Assembly (NCBI GenBank): GCA_017384945.1
Contig: JAFNSO010000091.1
Coordinates: 1-51,094, forward strand
Reading direction: 5' to 3'
Origin: Ruminococcus sp.
GTDB taxonomy: Bacteria > Bacillota > Clostridia > Oscillospirales > Acutalibacteraceae
Length of the DNA: 51,094 bases
This document shows positions 24,433-32,849 of the stretch, in pieces; the first letter of the stretch is position 1, and each line of letters opens with the position of its first letter. Under the pieces are notes generated by a model, which did not search any database, was not told the DNA's origin, and worked only from the letters and a program-made list of their open reading frames with translations. The position numbers and the translations under genes are program-made.

Positions 24433-25551
24433 TTACTCAAACAGGACGCAGTTGGACAGGATTTCGTCCATACCGCTCGCTTTAATATTCGCGACCTGCT
24501 CGCTGTCGGTGATAGTGTAGCTTGCGAGCCTCAGACCCTTGTCGTGCGCGTAGGTCACGAACTCGGCGGGCGGGAGCGCTTTGCTGTTGTACTGCTGTAA
24601 AATTCCTTCCACACCGTTCTCGACAGCCCAGTCAGCCAAGGATATGAGCTTTTGAGCGTCGGTCTCCGTGGTGAGCACGGCGGTCTTTATGTCGCGCGCG
24701 AAGTATTTGAGCTCGGTTTTTCTGCTTGAACAGACAGTCACCCTGCCGCACAGTCCCCTGTTCCTTATTTTTGAGGAAAGGTCAGCGACCATTTTTTCGT
24801 TCCATCCTCCTGTTTTCGCAATCTTTTTGAGGTGGATATACGCGTCGCTCAGCGAAGGAGTCTTTGCGATATAGTCGAGAACCTCGTCGACCAGCGGTAT
24901 GTACTGAGTCTCGATTTTGTCGACGTTCACGCCGTTGGTTATCGGGTAATCATGACGCTCAGCCAAAGTGAGCTCGCCGAGAGCCTTGTCGACTCCGCAC
25001 ATCTTTATCAAATCAAAATCGTGAAGCACATAAAGCGTTCCGTCGTTCGAGGGATTCGCGTCGAACTCGAACCTGTCGTAGCCGAGCTCAACCGCCTTTG
25101 AGAACGCGTAGAGAGTGTTCTCGGGAGCGTAGTCCATCGCTCCGCGGTGAGCGACGAAGTCGGGGTCTGACTCGGTGACGAAGAGCCTGATGTTCTTCTC
25201 GCGGTCGTAGAATCTGACGCTGAGCATGGTCGAGCCGAGCGCCCTTCCGTGAATAACTCCGTCCTCGGACACGGTCGCGATTTCCTCGTTCTCAACCGAA
25301 AACCGACAGCTTTGAGTGACGTTTTTCTCCTCAACCTCCTCGAGCGTCGCGCCGTTGTACAGCTCGTAGGTGTTAGTTACGGGCTTTTTAACGACGAGCT
25401 TTTCGCGGTTGTTGATTTTTACGTAGAGATTATCGGGCAGAGCGCCGAGAAAGTCGTCCTCCGCGCTCGCGGAGGGAACGAAAAGCGCCGAAAGCAGAAC
25501 TCCGACAATCAAAACCGATACAATAATTAAAGAATGTCTGTTTTTCTTCAA
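24433..25551 (-). CDS. Secreted glycerophosphodiester phosphodiesterase family protein
   Basis: 372 residues with a Sec signal/anchor (about 8-30), a BIG2-like Ig domain (about 40-125) and a GDPD TIM-barrel (about 132-372). Catalytic-site residues are visible: H135-R-G137, PENT (143-146), E162/D164 and H177-D178. The enzyme would hydrolyse glycerophosphodiesters outside the cell, for example deacylated lipids or glycerol-phosphate polymers, releasing glycerol-3-phosphate. Start is TTG at 25551, with AAGGAGG 7 nt upstream. It is first of a two-gene operon with the three-repeat protein. The usual IDVQxTKDG motif reads FEFDANPSNDG, a mild departure from consensus. Confidence 0.85.
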   Translation of the reverse strand: MKKNRHSLIIVSVLIVGVLLSALFVPSASAEDDFLGALPDNLYVKINNREKLVVKKPVTNTYELYNGATLEEVEEKNVTQSCRFSVENEEIATVSEDGVIHGRALGSTMLSVRFYDREKNIRLFVTESDPDFVAHRGAMDYAPENTLYAFSKAVELGYDRFEFDANPSNDGTLYVLHDFDLIKMCGVDKALGELTLAERHDYPITNGVNVDKIETQYIPLVDEVLDYIAKTPSLSDAYIHLKKIAKTGGWNEKMVADLSSKIRNRGLCGRVTVCSSRKTELKYFARDIKTAVLTTETDAQKLISLADWAVENGVEGILQQYNSKALPPAEFVTYAHDKGLRLASYTITDSEQVANIKASGMDEILSNCVLFE

Positions 25552-25724
25552 AAGAATCCTCCTTCTTTTAATATCTTTTGCTATACCTTATATAATAACA
25601 TATTTCTCAAAAAAAATCCACCACCGGAATCAGGAAACAAAAACCGCCTTGAATTGCAACTTAATCTTTGCTCCGCTTCAATAATTTCACAAAAATTTGC
25701 ATAATCGGCGGTTCGTTTGCGTAT

Positions 25725-25755
25725 TATTGCAAGAAAGCACACGCAACTTGCAATA
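25725..25755. promoter_or_regulatory. Inverted repeat upstream of the glmS promoter
   Basis: TATTGCAAG (25725-25733) and CTTGCAATA (25747-25755), perfect 9-bp arms with a 13-bp centre, ending 5 bp before the glmS -35 box. It is placed well for an activator or repressor of glmS or of the divergent GDPD operon. Confidence 0.5.
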
Positions 25756-25760
25756 TTCTA

Positions 25761-25789
25761 TTGACAAACTCAAAAGATTAGTCTATACT
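25761..25789 (+). promoter_or_regulatory. sigma-A promoter of glmS
   Basis: TTGACA (25761-25766), 17-bp spacer, TATACT (25784-25789). Transcription would start near 25796, leaving a leader of about 35 nt, too short for a glmS ribozyme. Confidence 0.88.
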
Positions 25790-25794
25790 AATCT
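25775..25794. promoter_or_regulatory. dre-like operator palindrome over the glmS -10 box
   Basis: AGATTAGT (25775-25782), CTAT, ACTAATCT (25787-25794): a perfect palindrome overlapping the -10 box. The core ATTAGTCTATACTAAT agrees at most positions with the NagR/DasR/YvoA (GntR/HutC-type) site ATTGGTCTAGACCAAT as I remember it. It suggests repression of glmS by an amino-sugar-phosphate-sensing GntR regulator. The regulator is not in the window. Confidence 0.6.
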
Positions 25795-25829
25795 CATTGT
25801 TAACAAGAATAAAAATCGGGAGGAAAACT

Positions 25830-27653
25830 ATGTGCGGAATAGTCGGATACGTAGGTCCGAGAGACTGCTCGGACGTGCTTGTATCAGCGCTCACAAAGCT
25901 TGAATACAGAGGATACGACTACGCGGGAATCGCGGTGTTTGAAAACGGCAAAATCGAGGTAGCCAAGTCCAAGGGCAGGCTCTCCGACCTTGTCGCGAAA
26001 ATGGAAAAGGAAGGCAAGCCCAAGGGTCACGCGGGAATCGGACACACCCGCTGGGCGACTCACGGCGAGCCGTCGGACGTAAACTCTCACCCTCACTCGG
26101 GCAGAAGAGTTACAATAGTCCACAACGGAATCATTGAAAATTACAAGGACATCAAAAAATTTCTCATAGAAAACGACCGCACCGAGTTTCTCAGCGACAC
26201 CGACACCGAGGTCGTCGCTCAGCTTCTCGACTTCTACTACGACGGAAACCCGATTCGCTGTATCAGAAAGGTTCTGCACGAAATCAGGGGCTCCTTCGCG
26301 CTCGGAATCGTGTTCGCCGACCGACCCGAAACAGTCTACGCGGTCAGGTGCGAATCCCCGCTGATCGTCGGTCAGGGGCCCGGAGAAGCATTCATAGCCT
26401 CCGACGTTCCCGCGATCATCAAGTACACAAAGGACTACTACCTGCTCGAATACGGTGAGATCGCCGTACTCAAGAACGGCTCGGTGAGCTTCTGCGACTT
26501 CCACGGAAGAATGGTTGAAAAGGAGCTCAAGACAGCCGACTTTGACGAGGACAGCGCCGAGAAGGGCGGCTTCGAGCACTTTATGATAAAGGAGATCCAC
26601 GAGCAGCCCACAGCCGTCAAGACGACAATCACCCCGAGAATCGAGGACGGTCTGCCCAACCTCAGCGAGTGCGGGATCACAAAGGAAACGCTCAAAAGCT
26701 TCAACAATATTTTCATCGTCGCCTGCGGAACGGCGATGCACGCGGGAATGGTCGGAAAATACGTAATCGAAAAGCTCGCGAGAGTCTCGGTCACGGTTGA
26801 CATCGCCTCCGAGTTCCGTTACCGCGATCCGCTTCTGAACACAGACGACCTCGTTATAATCATCAGCCAGTCGGGCGAAACCGCCGACTCAAAGGCTGTG
26901 CTCAATCTCGTAAAGGAAAAGGGCGCGAAAACCCTCGCGATCGTAAACGTAAAGGGAAGCTCCATCGCAAGAGAAGCGGATATGGTCATCTACACCCACG
27001 CGGGTCCCGAAATCGCCGTTGCCTCCACAAAGGCGTATATGGTTCAGCTCTCGGTTATGTACCTGTTGGCGTTCGAGATGGCGTTCGCGAAGGGCAAAAT
27101 CACCGAGGAAAAATGCCGCCGGCTCACCTCTGAGCTCCAGAAAACCCCCGAGGTTATCGAAAAGGCGATCGGACTTTCGTACAACTGCCAGTACATCTCA
27201 ACAAAGCTAATCACCGCCGACAGCCTGCTTTACATCGGACGCGGACTCGACTACGCGCTCTCGATGGAGGGCTCGCTGAAGCTCAAGGAGATCTCCTACA
27301 TCCACTCCGAGAGCTACGCCGCGGGCGAGCTCAAGCACGGCACGATTTCACTGATCACCGAGGGAATGCCCGTTATCGCGGTCGCGACTCAGACCTCGCT
27401 GCTTGAAAAGACGATCTCCAATATCAAGGAGGTCAAGGCGCGCGGAGCGATGACGATCGTAATCTGCGACGACGAGGCGGAGTTCGACGACGAGGTCGCC
27501 GACCACATCATCAGAATCCCGAAGATCTCCGAAATGCTTATGCCGATGGTCGCTACGGTTCCGATGCAGCTTCTGGCGTACTACACCTCTGTAAACAAGG
27601 GCAACGACGTCGATAAGCCGAGAAACCTCGCGAAATCGGTCACTGTTGAGTAA
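25830..27653 (+). CDS. glmS: Glutamine-fructose-6-phosphate aminotransferase (isomerizing)
   Basis: Makes glucosamine-6-phosphate from fructose-6-phosphate and glutamine, the first step to UDP-GlcNAc, peptidoglycan and wall polymers. 607 residues, the normal length. I chose the start at 25830 so that Cys2 (MCGIVGYVG) becomes the N-terminal nucleophile after Met removal; GGGAGG lies 6 nt upstream. The glutaminase domain (1 to about 240) contains HTRWATHGEPS and HNGIIEN. Two SIS domains follow (about 285-425 and 455-590), with SQSGETADSK and the C-terminus ending RNLAKSVTVE. A longer frame 5' is not supported. It is monocistronic, with an operator-like palindrome at the promoter and no ribozyme. 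Confidence 0.97.
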   Translation: MCGIVGYVGPRDCSDVLVSALTKLEYRGYDYAGIAVFENGKIEVAKSKGRLSDLVAKMEKEGKPKGHAGIGHTRWATHGEPSDVNSHPHSGRRVTIVHNGIIENYKDIKKFLIENDRTEFLSDTDTEVVAQLLDFYYDGNPIRCIRKVLHEIRGSFALGIVFADRPETVYAVRCESPLIVGQGPGEAFIASDVPAIIKYTKDYYLLEYGEIAVLKNGSVSFCDFHGRMVEKELKTADFDEDSAEKGGFEHFMIKEIHEQPTAVKTTITPRIEDGLPNLSECGITKETLKSFNNIFIVACGTAMHAGMVGKYVIEKLARVSVTVDIASEFRYRDPLLNTDDLVIIISQSGETADSKAVLNLVKEKGAKTLAIVNVKGSSIAREADMVIYTHAGPEIAVASTKAYMVQLSVMYLLAFEMAFAKGKITEEKCRRLTSELQKTPEVIEKAIGLSYNCQYISTKLITADSLLYIGRGLDYALSMEGSLKLKEISYIHSESYAAGELKHGTISLITEGMPVIAVATQTSLLEKTISNIKEVKARGAMTIVICDDEAEFDDEVADHIIRIPKISEMLMPMVATVPMQLLAYYTSVNKGNDVDKPRNLAKSVTVE

Positions 27654-27693
27654 ACAACCGCTCCTCGGATAGAATATGAACTTTTAAATGTGA

Positions 27694-27741
27694 CGGGAAA
27701 GCGACTTTTTTAGCAAAAATGCCGCTTTCCCGATTGTTTAT
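27694..27741 (+). terminator. Terminator of glmS
   Basis: CGGGAAAGCG (27694-27703) and CGCTTTCCCG (27723-27732) with a 19-nt loop, followed by a T-rich tail (ATTGTTTATTTATTTT). Confidence 0.75.
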
Positions 27742-27782
27742 TTATTTTAATTCTTTTTTTAGAATAAATCATTGAATCATTG

Positions 27783-27791
27783 TGTTATAAT
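27783..27791 (+). promoter_or_regulatory. Extended -10 promoter of the lipoprotein gene
   Basis: TGTTATAAT (TG-N-TATAAT), 31 bp upstream of the ATG. No good -35 box is found 17 bp upstream, consistent with an extended -10 type. Confidence 0.5.
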
Positions 27792-27821
27792 TGAGTTACT
27801 GTTTAATTTCGGAGGTAAATT

Positions 27822-28490
27822 ATGAAAAGAACACAAAAATTTTCCGCGCTTTTGCTTGCGGGCGCTATGGGCGCCTCAATGCTGTTCGCGGGCTGCTCGG
27901 GCACAGAGAACGTTCCCACACAGGCAGGAGGAATCCCTCCCGTAGAGAACACCACCGTTCAGTCTGCTGAAAGCGATACAAGACCCGACGGAAGCATTAT
28001 CAGAGGAAACACCTATCACGACAAGCTCTTCGCCTTTACTATGACACTTCCCAAGGGCTGGAAAGACGGCGTGTACATCTTCAATACACAAAACGAAAGC
28101 GGCAATCGTCAGCTTGATTTTGTCGAAAAGAAAAACTACGACAAGAACAAGGCGCTGGGCAGAATCTTCTCAATCGCCGAGAGCGAAAAGGAAGCGAACG
28201 GCGAGCAGAATATATCGCTCGGCTCAATCGTAAATTCCTCGGGTAACAGAGTGTACCTGACGCTTATCCCCGTCAGCGACGTTCAGTATGATATGAACTC
28301 AAAGAAGCTCAAGGACAGCTACTTAAAGCTCTACAAGCTCCGCGACAAGGCGATCGACAGCATTGTAATCGACGCTGCGGGCGAGTACGAGGCTCCCAAG
28401 GCCAAGAACTCAAAGAAGCTCAAGAGCGCGCAGTACGACCCCGAGGCAACAAAAGCAAACGGCAACGAGGGCGCCGAAAAATCCGAATAA
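27822..28490 (+). CDS. Lipoprotein of unknown function
   Basis: 222 residues with a lipoprotein signal peptide; the lipobox LFAGC puts the lipidated cysteine at residue 25. A Thr/Ser/Pro-rich spacer follows. A globular region of about 55-190 contains FAFTMTLPKGWKDGVYIF, a pattern seen in small extracellular lipoproteins that I cannot assign to a named family. The tail is rich in Lys/Glu. GGAGG precedes the ATG. A strong terminator follows 10 nt after the stop, so it is probably monocistronic. Confidence 0.8.
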   Translation: MKRTQKFSALLLAGAMGASMLFAGCSGTENVPTQAGGIPPVENTTVQSAESDTRPDGSIIRGNTYHDKLFAFTMTLPKGWKDGVYIFNTQNESGNRQLDFVEKKNYDKNKALGRIFSIAESEKEANGEQNISLGSIVNSSGNRVYLTLIPVSDVQYDMNSKKLKDSYLKLYKLRDKAIDSIVIDAAGEYEAPKAKNSKKLKSAQYDPEATKANGNEGAEKSE

Positions 28491-28500
28491 GGAAGAACAA

Positions 28501-28530
28501 CGGTCGGGATAATCTCCCGACCGAAATTTT
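28501..28530 (+). terminator. Terminator of the CGGTCGG family
   Basis: CGGTCGGGA (28501-28509), loop TAATC, TCCCGACCG (28515-28523), then AAATTTTT. It lies in the 57-bp gap between the lipoprotein and the DUF5677 gene, so the latter needs read-through or its own promoter. Confidence 0.85.
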
Positions 28531-28547
28531 TAGAAAAGAGGTCGCGT

Positions 28548-29393
28548 ATGAAGAACAGAGAAAGCATATCGCAAGCCTTTAAAAGCGCAGGCTTTCCCGA
28601 TACGCTCGCGTACAGCGTGCTGACCGAAATCGCGAAGGACAGAGCGCGCGAAAAGAGCTTTTTGCTCAAGGCCGAGGAGGACTGGGGCGCGGCGTTCGAG
28701 TACTCGGAATGCTTCTACGTCATTATCACGAGGGCTGTTTCAACCTATTCAAAATACGTTTCCTCACTGCCCGAGGACGAAAGAGGCGAAAAGCAGCAAA
28801 GCTACACCGCCCTGAGAACACTTCTCGACAGAGCATCACAGCAGTACCTCGAAATCCTCACGCTCGTCAAGAACGGCTTTTCCGACGGAGCGTTCGCGAG
28901 ATGGCGCTCGATGTACGAGCTGTCGGCGATAAGCTCCTTCATATTAAAATACGGCGAGCCCGTCGCGGAGAAGTTCATCGAGGCTTCGGACTCCGAGGAT
29001 CGCTACGACTGGGCGATGGCGAGCGGGATTTTCCCCGAAACAAAAAGACACGTCACATTCGGCGACATACTGAGGCTGTGCGATATCGACGCGGAGGTAT
29101 GGAAGGAAAACTACACCGTCGCCAACCAGACGGTGCACGCCTCGCCGCAGGGAACCTTCGGCAGACTCGGCGAGCAGGACGGAAAGGAAATCCCCTCGCA
29201 GAGAAGCGAGTTCGGACTGTCGGCTCCCGCTATCCACAGCGCGAATACGCTGGCTCTCGTAGCGTCAATGCTCTTCTCACTCTACCCCGAGGAGGAAACA
29301 ATGGAAGGGCTTAAGCTCGCCGCAGGCTGGCTCGACGAGCTGATTGATATTTATACAAAAACCCACGAAAAACTGTTCGGTACGGAAAACTAG
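28548..29393 (+). CDS. DUF5677 family protein
   Basis: 281-residue soluble, helix-rich protein. The central region GFSDGAFARWRSMYELSAIS followed by FILKYGEPVAEKFIEAS matches the DUF5677 pattern (arginine-rich WRS-ELS helix, then a Tyr/Asp helix). The family has no known biochemical function. GAGGT precedes the ATG by about 5 nt. It sits directly behind a terminator, with no clear promoter visible, and ends before a hairpin terminator at 29412. Confidence 0.75.
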   Translation: MKNRESISQAFKSAGFPDTLAYSVLTEIAKDRAREKSFLLKAEEDWGAAFEYSECFYVIITRAVSTYSKYVSSLPEDERGEKQQSYTALRTLLDRASQQYLEILTLVKNGFSDGAFARWRSMYELSAISSFILKYGEPVAEKFIEASDSEDRYDWAMASGIFPETKRHVTFGDILRLCDIDAEVWKENYTVANQTVHASPQGTFGRLGEQDGKEIPSQRSEFGLSAPAIHSANTLALVASMLFSLYPEEETMEGLKLAAGWLDELIDIYTKTHEKLFGTEN

Positions 29394-29411
29394 CACGTAC
29401 GGAAAACCAGC

Positions 29412-29446
29412 ACAGGCTGCCACAAATATGTGACAGCCTGTTTTTT
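29412..29446 (+). terminator. Terminator of the DUF5677 gene
   Basis: ACAGGCTG and CAGCCTG(T) arms with an inner CACA/TGTG pairing, followed by TTTTTT (29441-29446). The T-run overlaps the TAA stop of the convergent rmuC. Confidence 0.85.
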
Positions 29447-30671
29447 ATTCCCCGTCGGATAATTCCAATACAGAATCATCCTCGAGCTTTTGGACATTAG
29501 AAAGCTTGCGCCTGATTTGTCTTGTACGGACACCGACGAGCTTGTCGAGCTCGGAGTTCGCCTGAGTGATTCTCTGCTGAGTCGCGACGAGCACGTCGTT
29601 GAACTTGTCGAACTCGGTCTTGACGGCTCCGAGGATGTTCCAGACCTCGGCGCTGCGCTTCTGAACGGCGAGGGTCTTGAAGCCCATTTGCAGCGAGTTG
29701 AGGAGCGCCGCCATGGTGCTCGGACCCGCGACGTTGACCTTGTATCTGCGCTGAAGCTCCTCGACCATTCCGCGGTTGACGACCTCGCTGTAAAGCCCCT
29801 CAAACGGGAGGAACATAATCGCGAACTCGGTCGTGTTGGGCGGGTCGATGTACTTGTCGCGGATGTCCTTCGCCTCGTTCTTGATGGTGGTGGTGAGATT
29901 TTTTGCGGCGAGAGCGATTTTCTCCTTGTCACCCTCCTCGATCGCGTCGCGGAGAGCGGCGTAGGTGTCGCCGGGGAACTTCGAGTCGATGGGCAGATAG
30001 ATAAAGCTGTCGTCCTCGGCGGGAAGCCTGACGGCGAACTCAACCACGTTCTTGGAGTTCTTTTTGGTGGCGACGTTCTCGTCGTACTGCTCGGGAGAAA
30101 GGATTTCCGCGAGAATGGCGGAAAGCTGGATCTCGCCGACAATTCCGCGGGTCTTGACGTTGGTGAGCACCTTTTTGAGGTCGCCGACGCCGACCGCGAG
30201 GGTCTGCATTTCGCCGAGACCCTTGTAGACCTGCTCGAGACGCTGATTGACGAGCTCAAAGCTCTTGTTCATCTTTTCCTCGAGGGTGTTCTGTAGCTTT
30301 TCGTCGACGGTCTTTCGCATTTCCTCGAGCTGCTTGTTGTTGTCCTCCTGAATGTAGGTTAGCTTTTTCTCCATAGTCAGGCGGATGTTCTCGAGCTTCT
30401 GCTCATTTTCGAGCGAAAAGGTTTTCATCCTGTTTTCAAGAGCCGCAAGCCTCTCGTTCTGAGCCTGAGAGAATTGGGTCTGATTCTGAGCGATCATATC
30501 GCCCATACTCTTTACAGACTGCTGGGTCGAGGAGTTGATTTCCCGACGAAGCAGACTGAACTGCTCGGAGTTGTCGCTTTCATCCCGACGGAAAAGCCTG
30601 ATAAGCGCAACAACAAGCAAAAGAGCGATAAGCGCGCATAAAGCAATAATAATGTAAAGTAAAGTATCCAT
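29445..30671 (-). CDS. rmuC: DNA recombination protein RmuC
   Basis: 408 residues from the ATG at 30671, chosen because GGAG lies 7 nt upstream; the further 5' frame has no ribosome site. An N-terminal membrane helix (about 3-24) is followed by a long coiled coil (about 30-150) and the RmuC nuclease-like domain (about 165-370), with GEIQLSAILAEIL, LPIDSKFPGDTY, FLPFEGLYSEV and GPSTMAALLNSLQMGF. RmuC limits inversions and acts in repair or recombination; it is related to PD-(D/E)XK nucleases. Single gene, convergent with DUF5677. Confidence 0.95.
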   Translation of the reverse strand: MDTLLYIIIALCALIALLLVVALIRLFRRDESDNSEQFSLLRREINSSTQQSVKSMGDMIAQNQTQFSQAQNERLAALENRMKTFSLENEQKLENIRLTMEKKLTYIQEDNNKQLEEMRKTVDEKLQNTLEEKMNKSFELVNQRLEQVYKGLGEMQTLAVGVGDLKKVLTNVKTRGIVGEIQLSAILAEILSPEQYDENVATKKNSKNVVEFAVRLPAEDDSFIYLPIDSKFPGDTYAALRDAIEEGDKEKIALAAKNLTTTIKNEAKDIRDKYIDPPNTTEFAIMFLPFEGLYSEVVNRGMVEELQRRYKVNVAGPSTMAALLNSLQMGFKTLAVQKRSAEVWNILGAVKTEFDKFNDVLVATQQRITQANSELDKLVGVRTRQIRRKLSNVQKLEDDSVLELSDGE

Positions 30672-30720
30672 AAAATTCTCCGACACTTCAAGTATATAAG
30701 TCCAAAACGGCAAAAACCGT

Positions 30721-30951
30721 TTTCAAAAGGATTAGCCCCAACCAAAAGACTAAATAAACCGTCAGCCCCGCCGTTAATGAACGTTTCCAAAAAACCAACG
30801 TTTCCAAAGGCGGCTTTGCCTGTCGGGGCTACCGACCCGCCGTTGATGAACGTTTCAAAAGGAGCAGCCCCAACCAAAGACTAAATAAACCGTCAGCCCC
30901 GCCGTTGATGAACGTTTCCGATAAGCCAAACCTCTCCAAAGGCGGCTATGC
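30721..30951. repeat. Two ~100-bp intergenic direct repeats, 132 bp apart
   Basis: Copy 1 is 30721-30819 and copy 2 is 30853-30951. Both run from TTTCAAAAGGA through AGCCCCAACCAAA, GACTAAATAAACCGTCAGC, GCCGTT(A/G)ATGAACGTTTCC and AAAGGCGGCT to TGC. The stretch between rmuC and potD (30672-30972) holds no gene I can support; the repeats fill most of it. It looks like a small non-coding intergenic repeat family. Confidence 0.75.
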
Positions 30952-30972
30952 GACCCGAGGCACTCGGGGGGG

Positions 30973-32037
30973 TCAGGACATTAGTTTTACGAATTGTTCC
31001 TGCATGTAGGTGTAAACATCCTTGTCAACATCGCGGAAGGTGTAGCACTTTTCAAGATACTCGTCGCTCGGATAAACGAGCTCGCTTTCGCGGAGCTCCT
31101 TGTAGCTCTTCTCACGGGCGCCCTTGACGGGGCTCGCGTAGGTGATGTACTCGGAGTTCGCGGCGGAAACATCGACCCTCGTCATAAAGTCGATGAACTT
31201 CTCGGCGCCCGAAACGTTCTGAGCGTTCTTCGGAATACACATGTTGTCAACAAAAAGGTTCGAGCCCTCCTTGGGGAGAACTCCGACCAGATCCTCGTTG
31301 TTGTCCATCATCGTGAAAACGTCGCCCGCGTAGTAGGGAGCGATGGCGCTCTGGTTCTTCTCCATCTCGTTGAAAACCTGATCCATAACGTACTTTTTCA
31401 GCAAAGGCTTCTGCTCCTTGAGCTTCTTTGTAGCCTTGTCAATGTCGGACTTGGTGTAGGTCTCGGGGTTCACGCCGCAAAGCTGCATGGCAATCGCGTA
31501 AGCGTCGCGGCTGTTGTTGAACTGGAGAATCTTTCCCCTGAAATCCTTGTCCCAGAGATAAGTCCAGCTGTCGGGCTTTTTGTCGCCGACCATATTCTTG
31601 TTATACACAAGACCCGTCACGTTCCAAGAGTAAGGAACCGTGTACTCGTAGTTCGGGTCGTAGCTCATTTTCTTGAATTTCTCAACAACGTTCTTGGAGT
31701 TGGGGATGTTGTCCCTGTTGAGCTTTTGGAGCCTGTCCTCCTTGATAAGCTTTTCAACCATATAATCCGACGGGAAAATAACGTCGTACTGAGAGTTAGA
31801 CGAGCTGAGAATACTGTAGAGCTCCTCGTTTGTCTCGTAGGTCGTGTAGTTGACCTTGATGTTGTACTCCTCCTCGAACTTCGCGATGGTGTCGAGGTTG
31901 TCGTCGCTGCCGTCGGCGATGTAGTCGCCCCAGTTGTAGACGTTGATTTCACCCTCGTAGCCCGAGCACGAGGTAAAAACCGCGCAGGACACAGCCGCGA
32001 GAGCGATCGTGAGAATCAAAGCAATTGTTTTTTTCAT
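30973..32037 (-). CDS. potD: Spermidine/putrescine ABC transporter, substrate-binding lipoprotein
   Basis: 354-residue periplasmic-type binding lipoprotein, lipid-anchored at Cys24 (lipobox-like FTSC). It begins the mature domain with INVYNWGDYIADG, which is diagnostic for PotD/PotF, and contains VIFPSDYMVEKL and a typical C-terminal lobe with AEKFIDFM. It captures spermidine or putrescine outside the membrane. Last gene of potABCD, 17 nt after potC with AGGAGG before the ATG. No terminator hairpin is evident directly after the stop; the intergenic repeats follow. Confidence 0.95.
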   Translation of the reverse strand: MKKTIALILTIALAAVSCAVFTSCSGYEGEINVYNWGDYIADGSDDNLDTIAKFEEEYNIKVNYTTYETNEELYSILSSSNSQYDVIFPSDYMVEKLIKEDRLQKLNRDNIPNSKNVVEKFKKMSYDPNYEYTVPYSWNVTGLVYNKNMVGDKKPDSWTYLWDKDFRGKILQFNNSRDAYAIAMQLCGVNPETYTKSDIDKATKKLKEQKPLLKKYVMDQVFNEMEKNQSAIAPYYAGDVFTMMDNNEDLVGVLPKEGSNLFVDNMCIPKNAQNVSGAEKFIDFMTRVDVSAANSEYITYASPVKGAREKSYKELRESELVYPSDEYLEKCYTFRDVDKDVYTYMQEQFVKLMS

Positions 32038-32054
32038 AATTTCCTCCTTATATT

Positions 32055-32849
32055 TTACGCCCGTTCACCGAGCTTTTTCTCCTCTTTTCTGTCTCTGAAA
32101 TTGATGATCAGCATAAGTATGATAACCGCTATGAACATCAAAGCCGAAAGCGCGTTGATTTTCGGCGAGATGCGCTGATGGGTCATCGTGTAAATCTGAA
32201 TCGAGAGCGTCTGAAAGCTCGAGCCCCTTGTAAAATAAGTGATTACAAAATCGTCGAGCGAGTAAGTGAAGCTCATCAGAAAGCCCGTGAATATACCGGG
32301 CATAAGCTCGTGAACAACGACCTTTCTGAACGCCTGCCACTGGTTGCAGCCGAGGTCAAGCGCAGCCTCGTAGGTCGAGTAGTCCATATGACGAATCCTA
32401 GGCAGAACGCTGAGCACAACATAGGGCGCGCAAAGCGTTATGTGAGCCATAAGCACCGTCCAGAAGCCCATCTGAAAGTGAAAGGCAATTCCCGCGAGCG
32501 TGAACATCAGCATAAGCGATACACCCGTAACGATGTCGGGGCTGAGGATCGAGATATTGCTGACGTTCTGAACGAGGATTTTTTTCTTTCCTCTGAAATT
32601 ATTTATACCGATAGCCGCCATAGTGCCGAGCACAGTCGCGATAACCGAGGCAAGGATAGCGATAGCGAGTGTGTTCCACAGCGAGCTCATAATACGGGCG
32701 TCGCGGAACAAATCGACGTACCACCTGAGCGTAAAGCCCTTCCATACGGTGGTCTTGCCGTCGTTGAAGCTGAACGCGATAAGAACGATGATCGGCATAT
32801 ACATAAAGAAAAGTATGAGCCCCGTGTAAACCTTATAAAGCTTTTTCAC
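32055..32849 (-). CDS. potC: Spermidine/putrescine ABC transporter permease PotC
   Basis: 264-residue inner-membrane permease with six helices and the EAA loop YEAALDLGCNQWQAFRKVV (about 150-170), which contacts PotA. Start is GTG at 32849, overlapping the potB stop by 4 nt (GTGA), with GAGGCGATC upstream. A longer open frame up to 33656 only reads potB out of frame. Forms the heterodimeric channel with PotB. Confidence 0.94.
   Translation of the reverse strand: MKKLYKVYTGLILFFMYMPIIVLIAFSFNDGKTTVWKGFTLRWYVDLFRDARIMSSLWNTLAIAILASVIATVLGTMAAIGINNFRGKKKILVQNVSNISILSPDIVTGVSLMLMFTLAGIAFHFQMGFWTVLMAHITLCAPYVVLSVLPRIRHMDYSTYEAALDLGCNQWQAFRKVVVHELMPGIFTGFLMSFTYSLDDFVITYFTRGSSFQTLSIQIYTMTHQRISPKINALSALMFIAVIILMLIINFRDRKEEKKLGERA

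Noticed and set aside
25790-25829. glmS ribozyme in the glmS leader
   Set aside because: The consensus promoter leaves a leader of only about 35 nt, and no ribozyme-like sequence is seen upstream either.
30512-30877. 121-codon minus frame across the repeats upstream of rmuC
   Set aside because: It is made from the intergenic direct repeats and the antisense 5' end of rmuC; no family features.
30994-32178. Long plus-strand frame of 394 codons opposite potD
   Set aside because: Antisense shadow of a clear PotD gene; composition is Val/Leu/Arg rich and there is no start signal.
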